Of a stretch of 64,000 bases of DNA, positions 43,741-54,224 are shown in pieces. The stretch comes from Euglena gracilis (lineage: Eukaryota > Euglenida > Euglenophyceae > Euglenales). The first letter of the stretch is position 1. Each line of letters opens with the position of its first letter. The position numbers and the translations under genes are program-made. The notes beneath the pieces were generated by a model. It was given only the letters and a program-made list of their open reading frames with translations, had not been told where the DNA came from and did no database searches. The DNA is taken from positions 25,370,954 through 25,434,953 of the forward strand of contig CP154954.1 of NCBI GenBank assembly GCA_039621445.1. Reading direction: 5' to 3'.

Positions 43741-44249
43741 CCCCTCCCCGGTCGGTGAGCACAAGCATGGTTGCAGTGGGGAAGTAGTACAGCCCCCCCC
43801 CCACCATGCCCCAGCACGGCCCACCCCCTTCCGCTTCGGTGCACGTCCCACAGAAGTGGGCTGAACCACGCCCGCTGCCCCACGTCAGCCATCCAATTGC
43901 TGGAATATTGTTGGTATTCAGGACAAGGTGGAGAAATGACTGACTGTTCCCCCCTATGCAGTCACTGACTGCTTTTTTTTTAATGCCTAGGGGTCCCTCC
44001 CCGAGCTTGAGTTTCCAAAGAAAGTAGGGCTCTTCCTTGACTTGGGTTGCCGATCTTCCCACGCGGCATTGTGTTCCCCCCCGGCGCAAGGTGCACGTGA
44101 TTGGCTGATCACCCCCCGGTCATGCAAGCCGGCCCACCCGCCACCGGCAGCAGGTGGATGCCCCGCCCCCACTGCCCTTGACGGCTTCGCGCTGCCGCGG
44201 GTGCAGTGCTTGCTCTGAGGAGGCCTTGGACTGCTGCTGGCGGCTCAAT
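43741..44249. other. Unassigned
   Basis: GC-rich in parts; frames open on both strands; no gene recognised. Confidence 0.35.
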
Positions 44250-44403
44250 GGCCCGGGCTGTTGTCCCCCCCTGTTTGAGGGGAACCCCCACCCCCTTGCC
44301 ACCTCCAGGCCAAGCACCTCCAGCAACAAATCCCGACGATTTCACCAAGGTTTTCGCAGCGTGGAAGAGATTGGGTTGTGATCCGGTCAACCACGACAAA
44401 TGA
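44250..44403 (+). CDS. Possible 3'-terminal exon, NPDDFTKVFAAWKRLG
   Basis: The frame MARAVVPPCLRGTPTPLPPP then GQAPPATNPDDFTKVFAAWK and RLGCDPVNHDK ends at TGA 44401-44403. A CCTCCAG acceptor precedes GCCAAGCACC. The C-terminal part looks like genuine protein. Family unknown; no poly(A) signal is seen nearby. Confidence 0.4.
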
Positions 44404-44613
44404 CGAACCAGAACTAATCTAAACTGGTAAACTGAGCGTAAATATGCATCAAAAGTGGGATGGAGAGTGTTTTTTTTTGAGAATGTGGGAACGATTTGTA
44501 ATCGCTCCTCCAAAACCTTTTGGATGTGCAGCTTATATCAGTCTGTCTCCGTGGTTCTTCCCCTAGGAGTGTTGTTTCTTTCCCTTCACTGGCATTTCTT
44601 TGTGGTTCTTTGA

Positions 44614-45144
44614 ATGGCCCATCCTGTTTCTGTAAGAATATTACTCCACCCTCAAATTGGCCACCAAAATCCTACATTGTTCACCGTCAGGGCTGTTTGC
44701 CCCTCTGACATGTTGACGTTTCCCCCAAAGTTAGCCCTCAAACGTGGCCCAAGCAAAGCCTGGGGACGGTTGGCTGATTTCAAGCCCTGGCACTCAACCA
44801 CACATTCATTAAGCTTGGCAAGGTCCTCCCTCCTGGGTTTATTGAAGACTTTTGTGTCGCTGGCACAAGGGACAATCTGGCCGGACTGTTTAATCTGTTT
44901 TATGGTTTCTAATGTTGTGGGTCGGTCGGACGGGTGGATCAGCCTTCCGTTTAACTCAGCAGACCCCCCCTGGGGGGAGGGTGTGGGTGTCTGGGGCTGG
45001 ACCCTCCCCACACCGCATTTGCTGGGAGGCAAACCTGAGCAGTGGCATACGTTTTGTGCTGTCCTGGCACAATGGGATTTTGTGGCATCAAGCGTAGCTG
45101 TAAAAGTTAATACAGAATCAATTGCGCACGGGGGTGTGCTATAG
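44614..45144. other. Region open on both strands, unknown
   Basis: A 176-codon plus-strand frame and a 126-codon minus-strand frame (45032-44652, ..LETIKQIKQSGQIVPCASDT then KVFNKPRREDLAKLNECVVE..) overlap. The minus-strand protein has the more natural, charged composition. I cannot decide the strand and recognise neither. Confidence 0.25.
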
Positions 45145-45369
45145 CACTACCGACCCAAAACCTACCCCCTTTGTTGTATTAAGGCTTCAGTCCTGCTTAT
45201 GGCCTGGCTTTGCCACTGGTGGTGAGTGACCAGGTACCCCTACCAAAACCCCACCCCCTGGGGGGGGGGGGTTCCAAAATGCCCTACCACCCTGCCCATA
45301 GCCCCCCCGGGGGGGGGGGGGGGCGCCGGAGACCCGAAAATGGCCATTTTCAAAGCCTGGGTCGATAGG

Positions 45370-45727
45370 CACCTCCCCCCGTGGGGGGGTCCGGGGATCC
45401 CCCCAACTGGAAAAAAAATTCCTCCGGCGCTGTGCGCCGAGGTGGAAATGAGGTTTTTAATAGGTTTTTGGCTAATTTTGTTCCAAAAATTCCCAAAAAT
45501 GGCCAAAAACGGGCATTTTTGGCCATTTTTGAGGGTCCCAAAGAAAATTTCCGGCGCTTCGCGCCAGCCACCGGAAAAGAAATTCCACTAGCTAGCCCTG
45601 CTAGCAGACCCCCCCGGGGGGTCTGCTAGAAATCCCAATAGCCAAATTTGGATTAGGCAGTCCAGCCCCCGGGGGCCGGGGGGGGGGGGGTACTGCAATC
45701 CCTAAAGCAGAAGCCTGGCCCCCACCC
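45370..45727. mobile_element. hAT-like MITE family A, copy 4 (inverted, truncated)
   Basis: The end CCTAAAGCAGAAGCCTG (45711-45727) and the internal hairpins GGCGCTGTGCGCC (45425) and GGCGCTTCGCGCC (45553) are in inverted order. The other terminus is replaced by unrelated C/G-run sequence at 45230-45370, so no target duplication can be checked. Confidence 0.75.
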
Positions 45728-45789
45728 TGCCAGGGAAGCAGGCCGGGTTGTTTCCACGGGGTTCGGCTTCGGCTCTCTACCGTCACCGT

Positions 45790-45976
45790 TGCCCGCCACA
45801 GGGGTGACGTCCTGCAGAGTGCTTGCTGCCGGCCCCCGAATCGCTTCCTGCCCCAGTTCCTTCTCTGTCCTTACCTTCACCTCGACCGTCTCCAGACGAA
45901 GAGATGTGTGGGCGGCCTCCTCCCAACCTAGCCCCCGATTGACGTACTCCCCTCTGTCACCCATGACAGCATGACA
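45790..45976 (-). CDS. Possible minus-strand exon
   Basis: After a GTGACAG acceptor the minus frame reads GEYVNRGLGWEEAAHTSLRL then ETVEVKVRTEKELGQEAIRG and PAASTLQDVTPVAGN, followed by a GGTGAC donor. Natural composition with alternating charged residues. No family recognised. MITE copy 45370-45727 lies just beyond its 3' side. Confidence 0.4.
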
Positions 45977-45979
45977 ATT

Positions 45980-46417
45980 ATGTCGAGGTTCCGACCAGGC
46001 TGAACTTGAACGTGAGGTCGACTCCATCGTCGGGGGCCTGTTTGGACAGACAAACTTTAGGGGGAGTTGGACATGGTGTGCATGGCAAACAGTGGCCCAA
46101 CCGTGGTCCAGGCAGTCTTGTGCCAGAGCCTCCAACAATAAATAATATTTTTGTGGCAATTTTCCGCCCAAAGCTAGTCAGGAGCGACCTGGTCCGACCA
46201 GTCCGACCCCCCCCCCAGGCTTTCCCGTATTCCCGTTTTTGGGGGGGCACCAATTTTTCAGGTCAAAGTTCTCCTTTGGCGCCAAAGGAGGCTTCTTTGG
46301 CCAGGTGCCGTAGTGGGTAGGGCGGTCCAACCCCCCCACTTCCTGCACAGCCCTGACGACCCCCCAAAAGTATTTCCTGTGCTTTGTGGGTGCTTTGTGC
46401 TTTGTGGGAGCTCCCCC
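45980..46417. other. Unassigned with C/G-run repeat words
   Basis: Includes GGTCCGACC, a C run and CAGGCTTTCCCGTATTCCCG near 46195, words also found at 38985-39020 and 54165-54195. Confidence 0.4.
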
Positions 46418-47223
46418 CATACAATCACTTAGTCACCAGGGGGTGACTGGTTTTTTTTGGAGTGACTGACTGTTTGTTTTCAGAGCAGGAGGGTCAAGAA
46501 AGAAACCACCAATTTTTTCGACTTTTTTTCCCGTTTTTGGTCAAATTCCCTTTGGATTCCAGAGTGGCCGACCCCTCCTGAGGGGGGGGTAGCAGGGATG
46601 GATGGGAAGCCCTTCGGTATTGAGGTAGGTGGTAGGGGGGGGGGGTCCCGACTACCCCCCCCCGGGGGGGGTAAGGTGGTAGGGGGGGGGGTCCGGACCC
46701 CCCCCCCTAGATGTTGGGAGGGGGGTCCGGACCCCCCACCCCCCCCTCCTTGACAGGTGCCAAATATAGCAGAAAATTTTCTTCCGGCGCTGCGCACCGG
46801 AAAATGAGCAAAAAACACCCCTTTTGCTGACTTTTGGCCATATTGCCCATTTTTTGATGTGTTGGTGTTTTCCCCCAAAAACATGTTCAAAAAATTTCAA
46901 AAAATGAGCATTTTTGGATCGATTTTCAAAGAAAAATCAGGGGTTTTTGACCGATTCCGACCCGATTTCTGGCCCTTTGCCCATCCATGAAATCGAAAAA
47001 ATTTCGGCCCCCCCTCAGTTTCGAGGTAGGAGGGGGGGGGTCCGACCCACCCCCCCCCCTCCGTGTCGGGAGGGGGGGTCCGACCCCCCCCCCCCTCAAG
47101 GCTTCCCATCCATCCCTGGGGGGTAGTGACTGACTGGTTTTCCGAGGGAAAAAGTGAGTGACTGGTTTTTGGAAGAGTGGAAGTGACCCCCCTTCCCCCT
47201 GGGGGTCGGTAAATAATTGCATG
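46418..47223. mobile_element. hAT-like MITE family B, copy 2 (806 bp)
   Basis: Left end CATACAATCACTTAG, right end AAATAATTGCATG. Flanking octamers GCTCCCCC (46410-46417) and GTTCCCCC (47224-47231) match at 7 of 8. GTGACTGGTTTTT blocks lie at both ends as in the copy at 14987. The longer interior includes several GGGGGGTCCGGACCCCCC words and a GGCGCTGCGCACC hairpin near 46788, perhaps a nested insertion. Confidence 0.75.
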
Positions 47224-47231
47224 GTTCCCCC

Positions 47232-47689
47232 TCCGGGGGAATTGGTCCAGTTCGGCCTGATTCCAACCACCATGATGGGCCTCTCATCAGTTGTGGTGTA
47301 CAGTGGTTGGGCAGATCCTTGGTAGGGAAAGGGTGCCATACTGCAGCAGGTGTTTGGGGCCTCTGTCAGACCAAATGTGTCCCTGGGGAGCTTATATGGC
47401 CCCCAGTCGCCGTTCTGGCCGCCGACCTATGTTCGAACTCAGTTTTGTGGTCCAAGACAGCATTTGGGGGGGGGGGGGGCAAAAAAAAAGGTTGTTCCGG
47501 CGCGCTTTTGCGGCCCAAAACGCCATTTTGAGGTGGTTTTTTGGGGTTATTTGATGGTTAAAAAAAATCGATTTTTTTCAAAATATCTCGACAATGAAGC
47601 AAAATCAAAGAAATGTCCGAAGAGCAAAAATAAAGCCCTTGGAATGCTCTGTCCAACCATGGTTTTCTTTTCCCCCAACTCTTTGTGTA
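47232..47689. other. Unassigned
   Basis: No gene recognised; a G run is at 47465. Confidence 0.35.
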
Positions 47690-47980
47690 GCCCGAGTAAC
47701 GAACAATTTTCGGCCAATTTTGGCCATATTGTGCAGTTTTGGCCTGTTTTGACTTGGCCTTTTTTAGGTCAAAAAATTCGAAAAAAAATACCCAAAACCA
47801 TGTTTATTGGCCTCCCGGACCCAGAAAAGCCGTTTCAAGCCGAAAATGAGTGTTTTTCGACCCCCCCCCCCAGCCCCCCATTTTCGGCCTGAAACCCATG
47901 CATTTTGGCTCACTTCCGGGTCAGAAAATTTCCGGGCCAGTTTCGAGATTTTTTTTCTTTTCAAAAATCGATTTTTTTTA
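47690..47980. repeat. Repeat T, copy 2
   Basis: One unit: GTCAAAAAATTCG, CCTCCCGGACCCAGAAAA, AAGCCGAAAATGAGTG, TTTTTCGACC, C run, TTTTCGGCCTGAAACCCATG, CACTTCCGGGTCAGAAAA. Same order as 32950-33420. Confidence 0.7.
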
Positions 47981-49245
47981 TACCAAAAGTCTCACCCTGG
48001 CAGAGTCGAAACTGGGACGGGGTGGTGAATCCCACAGTTTGGACCCCTTATCGGCTGAATAACTCAGGCCGGCCAGGGAGTCAGGGTCAAACGGAGTTGT
48101 TTCGGAAAGCCAAGATCCAGTCACACGTGACTGGAACAAAAAAATCCAGAATGGGGCCGGGGTCATGGTGATAATCCATGGTTTGCATCACCCACCCCCC
48201 TTTCCCTTGGTGGTGAGCCCCACGCTTGCTCTGAAGAGATAAGAGCTCAGCGACCCCCCCCCCCATTTACACCCCCCCTGCACCTGACCAAACCAGCCAG
48301 ACCTTATAAATCCCAGGGTGTTTATAAGTGGAGAGTGGGTAGTTTTTCGATAATTTCTTTCCAATACTGGAAATCTTCCTCGAAACACCACCAGAAAGTT
48401 CAGTTCAAAGCTATTTTCCCAGAGTGCAACATCCTTCCCTCCCAAATGCAGGATTCACAATGCTCATTGGGGATAAATGTTCTTGTTTACACCGTTCGTT
48501 CTGTTTCTCAGACACGTTGGAGTTTTTCCTTCATTCATTTCAACTTGTTGGACGTCATGGCTGTGAGCCATCCGGATCGATTTTTTTCTGGTTCATCATT
48601 TTATGTTGGATTGAATCGCATCTGTATCGATGCTGTTGCCTGGACGTCGCCCAACCACTGCGTTTCTGGCCGCCCCCGCAGAAACCCCGGCCCACCTAAC
48701 CAGCGGTGTCGGAACAACTTTTTCCCGGGGGGGGGGGGGAGGAACCGACAAAATTTGGTGCACATCCTTTTTTTTCTTGGCGTGAAGCGCCGAGGAAATT
48801 TTTTCCTTGGCACAACCAAAACGTATTTTTTTTCTGTCCTCCCGGCCCCTTCGGGGCCGAGACGCTAACACCTTTTTGAAGTCCAATGCCCCAAAAAATT
48901 GAACCAGAAAAGCGAAATCATGGGTAGAACCCTTTTGGAAACCTCCCAACTCAACCCAAATGTCGACTTCGCATGTCGACTTGGGGGGGGGGGTGGCAAA
49001 GAAGCCATTTTCTCACTTTGCGCAAAATTGTTTTTTTTCATTGAAATTTACCCGCACAGTTTTCCCCAAACTCGGTTGGTCAAGAAAACGGAGGGAGGGG
49101 GACTCAGTTGGGGAATCGGTTTGTATTTAAAACTAGCGTTGGGTATCTTTCGAAAGATTGGGAAAATACATTTCATTTCAGAAACATTTCAGAAATATTT
49201 CGGAAATATTTCGAAAAATTAAAAAAAATTCCTTCATTTTTGCAA
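47981..49245. other. Unassigned, includes GGCGTGAAGCGCC hairpin
   Basis: The hairpin word GGCGTGAAGCGCC is near 48779 with T/A runs and a G run at 48728. AAATATTTCGGAAATATTTCG repeats lie near 49180-49215. No gene recognised. Confidence 0.4.
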
Positions 49246-49275
49246 CCATGAAGGATCCACCAGGATCCTTCATGG
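49246..49275. repeat. Perfect 13-bp inverted repeat
   Basis: CCATGAAGGATCC, a 4-base spacer ACCA, then GGATCCTTCATGG. It overlaps the start of the frame at 49248. Confidence 0.9.
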
Positions 49276-49544
49276 TGGACGACGTGCTTTTCATTATTCA
49301 AGTAGGTTTGCAGGAAGGGTGCATTTTGCAAATCTTTCACCAAGGGGAATATATACTTCTGAAATTTCATGAACCATTTCAAGTGAAATATTTCAACATT
49401 TTTTCGCCGCAATGCTACAAACGGCCAAGGCGAAAGTGGTTTGTGGGGTCCCAAAAAGCAATTAGCATCAAAGGTGGGAGGGAAAAAAGTCGGTTTGTGG
49501 CCAAAATCAAGCATCAAGAAGTGCCATGGGTTTTAGGCAAGTAA
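49248..49544 (+). CDS. Small open frame, 98 codons, unknown
   Basis: The ATG at 49248 opens MKDPPGSFMVDDVLFIIQVG then LQEGCILQIFHQGEYILLKF.. CYKRPRRKWFVGSQKAISIK and a TAA or equivalent stop by 49544. GTAGGT after FIIQ could instead be a splice donor. The composition, with a hydrophobic first half and a basic second half, is plausible for a protein. Not recognised. Confidence 0.3.
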   Translation: MKDPPGSFMVDDVLFIIQVGLQEGCILQIFHQGEYILLKFHEPFQVKYFNIFSPQCYKRPRRKWFVGSQKAISIKGGREKSRFVAKIKHQEVPWVLGK

Positions 49545-49559
49545 ATGAGCATTTTCTCA

Positions 49560-50305
49560 GGGGCTTCATTTCGGCCGCCAAAGACGGCCGAGATATTTGG
49601 ATTTTGCAATTTCATTTTCCAGAAATTTGAATTTAACTGGTATGGTAGCTCCCGAAGGCAGCCAAGACGGTGACGCCCTTTGAAAATGGCATTTCAAAGA
49701 AAAACACCACACTCATCCCTCAAATTTTTTCTTTCCAAAATCCCGGGCGGCCGCCCCCCCCCCCCGACCCCCCCTTGTGACACCTATGCACTTAACGAGC
49801 AATGCCTCACCCCAGGCTATACCTCTCCTCGCAGCGACGCTTGCTGCCCCCCACACAACGTCCCGTCTGTGGTTGGGGGCAGGGGCCCTGCACCTGTATA
49901 TGGTGACACGCTCGTCCCTCGTATTCATTCTTTAACACCCCGCGCATGGTATATCCCTCACGTGCCCAACTTCCACAGTTGCCGATTGGTTTGAAGCACT
50001 CTCGTCGACCAATAGCACAGCTTTTCATGAATTGTGCAGAATTCAAATCCCGCAAAAATCACAACCTCATGTTCCCAATGCACAACATGGATCACAACAT
50101 TGTTTGAGAATGTCGACATTGTTCGGAATATCCAGCTGCAAATGTTTAGCATTCAGGTCAGTGAGTGTGCAACAGCAAGGATTCCTCTAGCGGACGTCTA
50201 TGAGGCAAGCCTTCCTTCCCAAGGAGAGTTGATTACCGACCTCCCACCCCTCCTTTCCCTAAGGGAGGGGACCTCAGGACCCCTCCGCTCCATGACAAAG
50301 GGCAG
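49560..50305. other. Unassigned
   Basis: No gene or shared repeat recognised. Confidence 0.4.
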
Positions 50306-50829
50306 GGGGGGGGCTATTTTTGGCCTTTTTTGCCGAAGTTGGCCCACTTTGGACCATTCTGAGCCACAGTGGGCTATTTTTGAATCATTTGGGCCACTGT
50401 TGGCTATTTTTGGTCATTTTTGGCTACTGTTGGCGATTGTTTTTCATCTCATCAACTGTTTTTTTTTGGGGGGGTCATCTCGCCATTTTCTATCGCAGAA
50501 TCGGAAAATGCAAAATATTGCCGTTTTTGCCTTGTTTTTGGAGATTTTTGCCATTTTTGGCCACTTTTGGCCATTTTTTTGGTAATTTTTTTTGGCCCGG
50601 TTTGACCCATTTTGACCATTTCTTGCCCACTTTTTTGACTATTTCTGATCACTTTTGGCTGATTTTGCCCACTTTTGGTCATTTGAGATTATTCTCTCCT
50701 GCTTTGGGCTAATTTTGGCTATTGTGAGGCACTTTATTTTGGCATTTTTTGGTGATTTTTGGCCATTTTTTGTTGTTGTTTTTTTTTGCCTTTTTGGGCA
50801 CGCCTTTGTTGGATTCGGCTGGGGGATGT

Positions 50830-50998
50830 AGGTATTAGAGTGGATGCGGAATCATGGCATGTGGGAATTGGAGCGGATGTGGAATGCTGGTACTGGAGCG
50901 GACGCGATTACTGGAGCAGATGGGGATGTGGCTACTGGAAGCGGCGGATGCGGCCATTGAAGCGGTTGTGGCCACTGGAGCGGATGCGGCTACTAGAG
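50830..50998. repeat. GGAGCGGATGCGG minisatellite
   Basis: Six to seven imperfect units of about 20-27 bases built on CTGGAGCGGATGCGGCTA. It continues after the MITE at 51545-51580. Confidence 0.75.
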
Positions 50999-51544
50999 CA
51001 GGCTTTTGCTTAAGGGGTTGCAGTGGGGGGGGGGGGCTGGACTGCAGCTAGTCCAAATTTGGCTATTTTTCTAGCAGACCCCCCGGGGGGGGGGGGTCTG
51101 CTAGCAGGGCTAGCTATTGGAAACTTTTTTCCCAGTGACCGGCGCGAAGCACCGTAAATTTTTTTGGGACCCCCAAAAGTGGCTAAAAATGCCCGTTTTT
51201 GGCCATTTTTGGGAATTTTTGGAACAAAATCAGCCAAAAACCTACCTACCCCCCCCCCCCCCGGGAAACTGGCATGCCCGAGAACCTGTCAGGGTCCCGC
51301 CCGGGAAACTTTCAGGGTCCCCGGTACCGGCCAACCTGTCATGATAGGAAGTTGTCAGGGTCCCCGGTACCGGCCAACCTGCCAGGTGACAGTTTCCCGG
51401 GGGGGGGGGTAGGTATTAAAAACCTCAATTTTTTTCCAGTTGGGGGGACCCCCGGACCCCCCCCCCCCCCCCGGGGGGTCTAGCTAGTCCACTTTTTCCA
51501 GTGTCCAGCCGATTGGCTAGCCAGTACCCCCCCCCGGGGTCCTT
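50999..51544. mobile_element. hAT-like MITE family A, copy 5, with nested TA element
   Basis: Starts CAGGCTTTTGCTTAAGG. The left duplication is TACTAGAG (50991-50998), and on the right GGGGTCCTT runs directly into CTAGAG, so the right terminal repeat and two bases of the duplication were lost. The hairpin GGCGCGAAGC is at 51141-51150. Interrupted at 51245-51413. Confidence 0.88.
51245..51413. mobile_element. TA-flanked MITE, CCTACCCCC..GGGTAGG family, copy 1 (169 bp)
   Basis: Inserted in MITE A where other copies read AAAACCTATTAAAA. Here TA occurs on both sides (51243-51244 and 51414-51415), so the empty site proves a 2-base TA duplication. Inverted ends CCTACC(C)n GGGAAACT and AGTTTCCC(G)nTAGG. 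Internal CAGGGTCCCCGGTACCGGCC blocks repeat. Confidence 0.93.
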
Positions 51545-51845
51545 CTAGAGCAGATGCGGTCACTGGAGCGGATGAGGAGATGCAATTCCATGGCTAGATG
51601 TGGGACGATGTGGGGATGCGGGTGCTGATGAAGATGTGCAGATACAGGCACTAGAGCGAAAATAGGGTTAAAATCAGCCAAAAAAGGTCCAAAAGTGACC
51701 AAAATTGGTCAAAAGTTGCCCAAAAGGGCCAAAAGTGGCAATGAGCAACAAAAGCAAAAAGGGCACTATTGAGGACCAAAGGCAATGCGGGGCGCTGCAG
51801 GGCGATGCGGGACCCAAAGGGGTGGGTAACCAAAGGTGCTTGCCT

Positions 51846-52150
51846 CTGGCTCAATAAAACTCTGGCAGCCTCAGAAAATTTTATTTGGTGCAAAGTGCCA
51901 AAAAATTTTGGGAAACGGGGTCAAAAAAAACACCCAAAAATGGCATTTTCCTCAACCCAAAAGTTTGGCCGAAAGATGCCAATCCAGCTGGATTTGTATT
52001 TTTTGCCTTATTTTTTGGGACACCTGCCAGGTCCAGCCGCCGGGCAGCCACCCCCCCCCCCACGGGGTCAGCAGTGTTTTTTTTTCCAGCCAGCACGTTT
52101 TCCAGCTGGCCCGTGGGACCCCTGGGTCGTTAAAGAGAAAACACCAAGAA
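51846..52150. other. Unassigned, GGTGCAAAGTGCC hairpin word
   Basis: GGTGCAAAGTGCC near 51886 next to A/T runs, resembling the hairpin-bearing repeats. No gene. Confidence 0.4.
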
Positions 52151-52155
52151 AATTA

Positions 52156-52315
52156 CCAATCCCCCCCGGGAAACTCTCATGCCCTAGAACCTGTCAGGGT
52201 CCCGCCCGGGAAATTGTCAGGGTCCTTGGTACCGGCCAACCTGTCAGTATAGGAAGTTGCCAGGGTCCCTGGTATTGTCCAACCTGTCAGCTGACAGTTT
52301 CCAGGGGGGGGTAGG
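52156..52315. mobile_element. TA-flanked MITE, CCTACCCCC..GGGTAGG family, copy 2 (160 bp)
   Basis: Starts CCAATCCCCCCCGGGAAACT, ends GGGGGGGTAGG, and is flanked by TA at 52154-52155 and 52316-52317. It shares the internal blocks AACCTGTCAGGGTCCCGCCC and GGTACCGGCCAACCTGTCA with the copy at 51245. Confidence 0.9.
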
Positions 52316-52319
52316 TACC

Positions 52320-53227
52320 TGCTTGAGGCGTTGCTCTCACCTGCACAGGCTTTGGTTTGGTGTTCTTGGTTGCTTCCTCCTGCCCCCCACCCCCCCCCCC
52401 ACCCCACTCCCTGAGCTGCCAAGTCTGCCTGTGGGGAGAGGGAGACTGGACCACCTCGGTGACCAGACATTTTTCTTCCCCAGCCCCAGCAGGATCAGCC
52501 TTGTCACTTGTTCCAGTTGCATTGTTTGTGCGGCGTTTCAGGTGATTGGGGGGCGTGGCCGTTGCCCCGCGAAGCGGCACGTGAGGCCCCCAGCACTCTC
52601 CTGCCCTGCAGCGAAGCAACCCCTTTCCTCGCTTCGGGTTATATACGGCCAAGCCCTTCCCCGGCCAGGAGCTGGGTGGGCCGAGGACACACTGGATGAA
52701 AGTCAGCCGGATCTTGGCCTTGACAGGGAAAGTGTGTCAGGGATTTGGGGGGGGAGTTCCCTGCCTTTGACCATCGAGGGTCCAGCCCACCCTACCTGTC
52801 AGGTTTCCACCCCTGGTCCCTGACACTATTTATAAACCGCCTCATAATGATAACCGTTTTCAGAAGTAATCAAAAAGAATGCTCAAATTGCACCTATTGA
52901 TGATTTACTCTTTATGTGGAACTCACTTAAGAGATAAGAGTCCCCTACCATAATCGAGAAAAAGAGGAGTGCATGTGGACATTTCGCACCGTCAATGAAG
53001 AGGAGGGGTGACCTTTTTTTTTGAGGGGAACATCGGATGTTTTCTGAGACCAGAGGTGATTATCCCCCCAAGGGGGGGGGGGGCAGTCATGTGCACATAC
53101 AGAAAAGGACAGAGGCATGATGAAGGGCAGATTGTGGGCCGTGGCATCTGGTCGCGGAGACCAACGTGGTTCTGGACCCACTCTTTCAATTTTGTTTTCG
53201 CTTTGCACCGATATTTTTTTGATTCAG
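52320..53227. other. Mostly unassigned; possible exon 52490-52700
   Basis: GC-rich around 52490-52830 with open frames on both strands (for example FPRFGLYTAKPFPGQELGGP). No family recognised and the strand is uncertain. Confidence 0.25.
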
Positions 53228-53482
53228 CTCGTCAGGCTGCAACCCGTCACCTTGAAGGACGGTCGTGGATGGGTTTGTCTGGCTGGGCATGTTGTGCCCT
53301 GCTTGTCTCTTATTGGACCGAGTTGTATGGCGCTCGCTTCTGCCATCACTGCTCACACGCTGACGCAAATAAATTTCAGGGTCGGGGTCAGGCAGAGCAA
53401 GTACCCCGACAAAGGCGGGCTTGCCTCTGTTTTTGGCACCGAAGGTTTTCCGGACCCCAAACTTGACGGCACAGTGTTCTAG
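53228..53482 (+). CDS. Possible 3'-terminal exon of a membrane protein
   Basis: After a TTCAG acceptor the frame reads LVRLQPVTLKDGRGWVCLAG then HVVPCLSLIGPSCMALASAI, TAHTLTQINFRVGVRQSKYP and DKGGLASVFGTEGFPDPKL, ending at TAG. It has a hydrophobic helix then a basic, tyrosine-containing segment (RVGVRQSKYP). This loosely recalls the R-x(3)-KYPxxY region of MAPEG/microsomal glutathione transferases, but the match is too weak to name. A second acceptor, ATTTCAG, lies inside (about 53378), so the true final exon may be shorter. Confidence 0.3.
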   Translation, partial: LVRLQPVTLKDGRGWVCLAGHVVPCLSLIGPSCMALASAITAHTLTQINFRVGVRQSKYPDKGGLASVFGTEGFPDPKLDGTVF

Positions 53483-53499
53483 TGCATCCCCAATTTAAG

Positions 53500-54224
53500 C
53501 CCTACCAAAATCCCCCCGGTGGGTGGGTGGAGGGACCCCTCCCCCTCCCCCTCACCGGGCAGGGCAGCAGAAAGGGAAACGGCCTCATGGCCAGGGTGGT
53601 GGGTGGGGGGGGGGGGTCGACCATCCCCCCCACCACCACCTCTTCCCGTTGTTTTGGTGGCACCAATTTTTGGACCCCAAAAAAATTTCCTGGCGCCTTC
53701 GGCGCCGGGTGTTTTTTTGACCCATTTTGGGATCCACATACGAGGTCCCCCCAAAAACCCCCCAAAACCCCATTTTTTCACACCTTCCAAAATATCAACA
53801 TTTTCTCGAAATTTTGATTTTCGGAGGTTTTTGATGCAAAAAAAGCCATTGAAAATCAAAAAAATCCAAGAGAAAAAATCTCAGTAAAATTGGACTATGC
53901 AAAAAAATTGTCCATTTTTTGAGCTTCGTTTTTTTTTTTTACCCCTCCTAAAAACTACCAACTTTTAACCTGAGAATTTTGAGATTTTTTTTTGTGAAAA
54001 AATGTGGTTTTCCATCAAAAAATCATGTATTTTGGGTTCGTTTTTCAAGAAAAAATCAAAAATTTCCCCCGGCCAACATCCCAGTTGGCCGAAATTGGTG
54101 AAAATGCTGTGGTGGGTTTGGGAGGTCGACTCACCCCCCCCCCCACCTCCCGGGGGGGAGGTCGACCCCCCCACCAGGCCTTCCCGTTCTGCCCTGTCCC
54201 CGGGGGATGAGTGAACCAGCCCAA
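53500..54224. other. C/G-run repeat with GGCGCC-TTC-GGCGCC hairpin
   Basis: A perfect hairpin GGCGCCTTCGGCGCC lies at 53692-53706, flanked by AAAAATTTCC and GTTTTTTTGACCC. GGTCGACC plus C runs and CAGGCCTTCCCGTTCTGCCC near 54168 are shared with 38985 and 46195. No gene. Confidence 0.5.

Larger units (their letters stand above)
50310..51843. mobile_element. Foldback element FB, copy 2, with nested insertions
   Basis: Left arm of TTTTTGGCCATTTTTGG-like words (50310-50790), a GGAGCGGATGCGGCTACT minisatellite (50830-50998, resuming at 51545), a right arm of complementary CCAAAAGTGACCAAAA words (51670-51740) and GGGCGATGCGGGACCCAAAG (about 51798). The parts match 31087-31990. MITE A copy 5 interrupts the minisatellite. 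Confidence 0.6.

Noticed and set aside
53228-53482. Naming the exon as a microsomal glutathione transferase
   Set aside because: Only a short RVGVRQSKYP segment is reminiscent; the diagnostic residues of the family cannot be confirmed.
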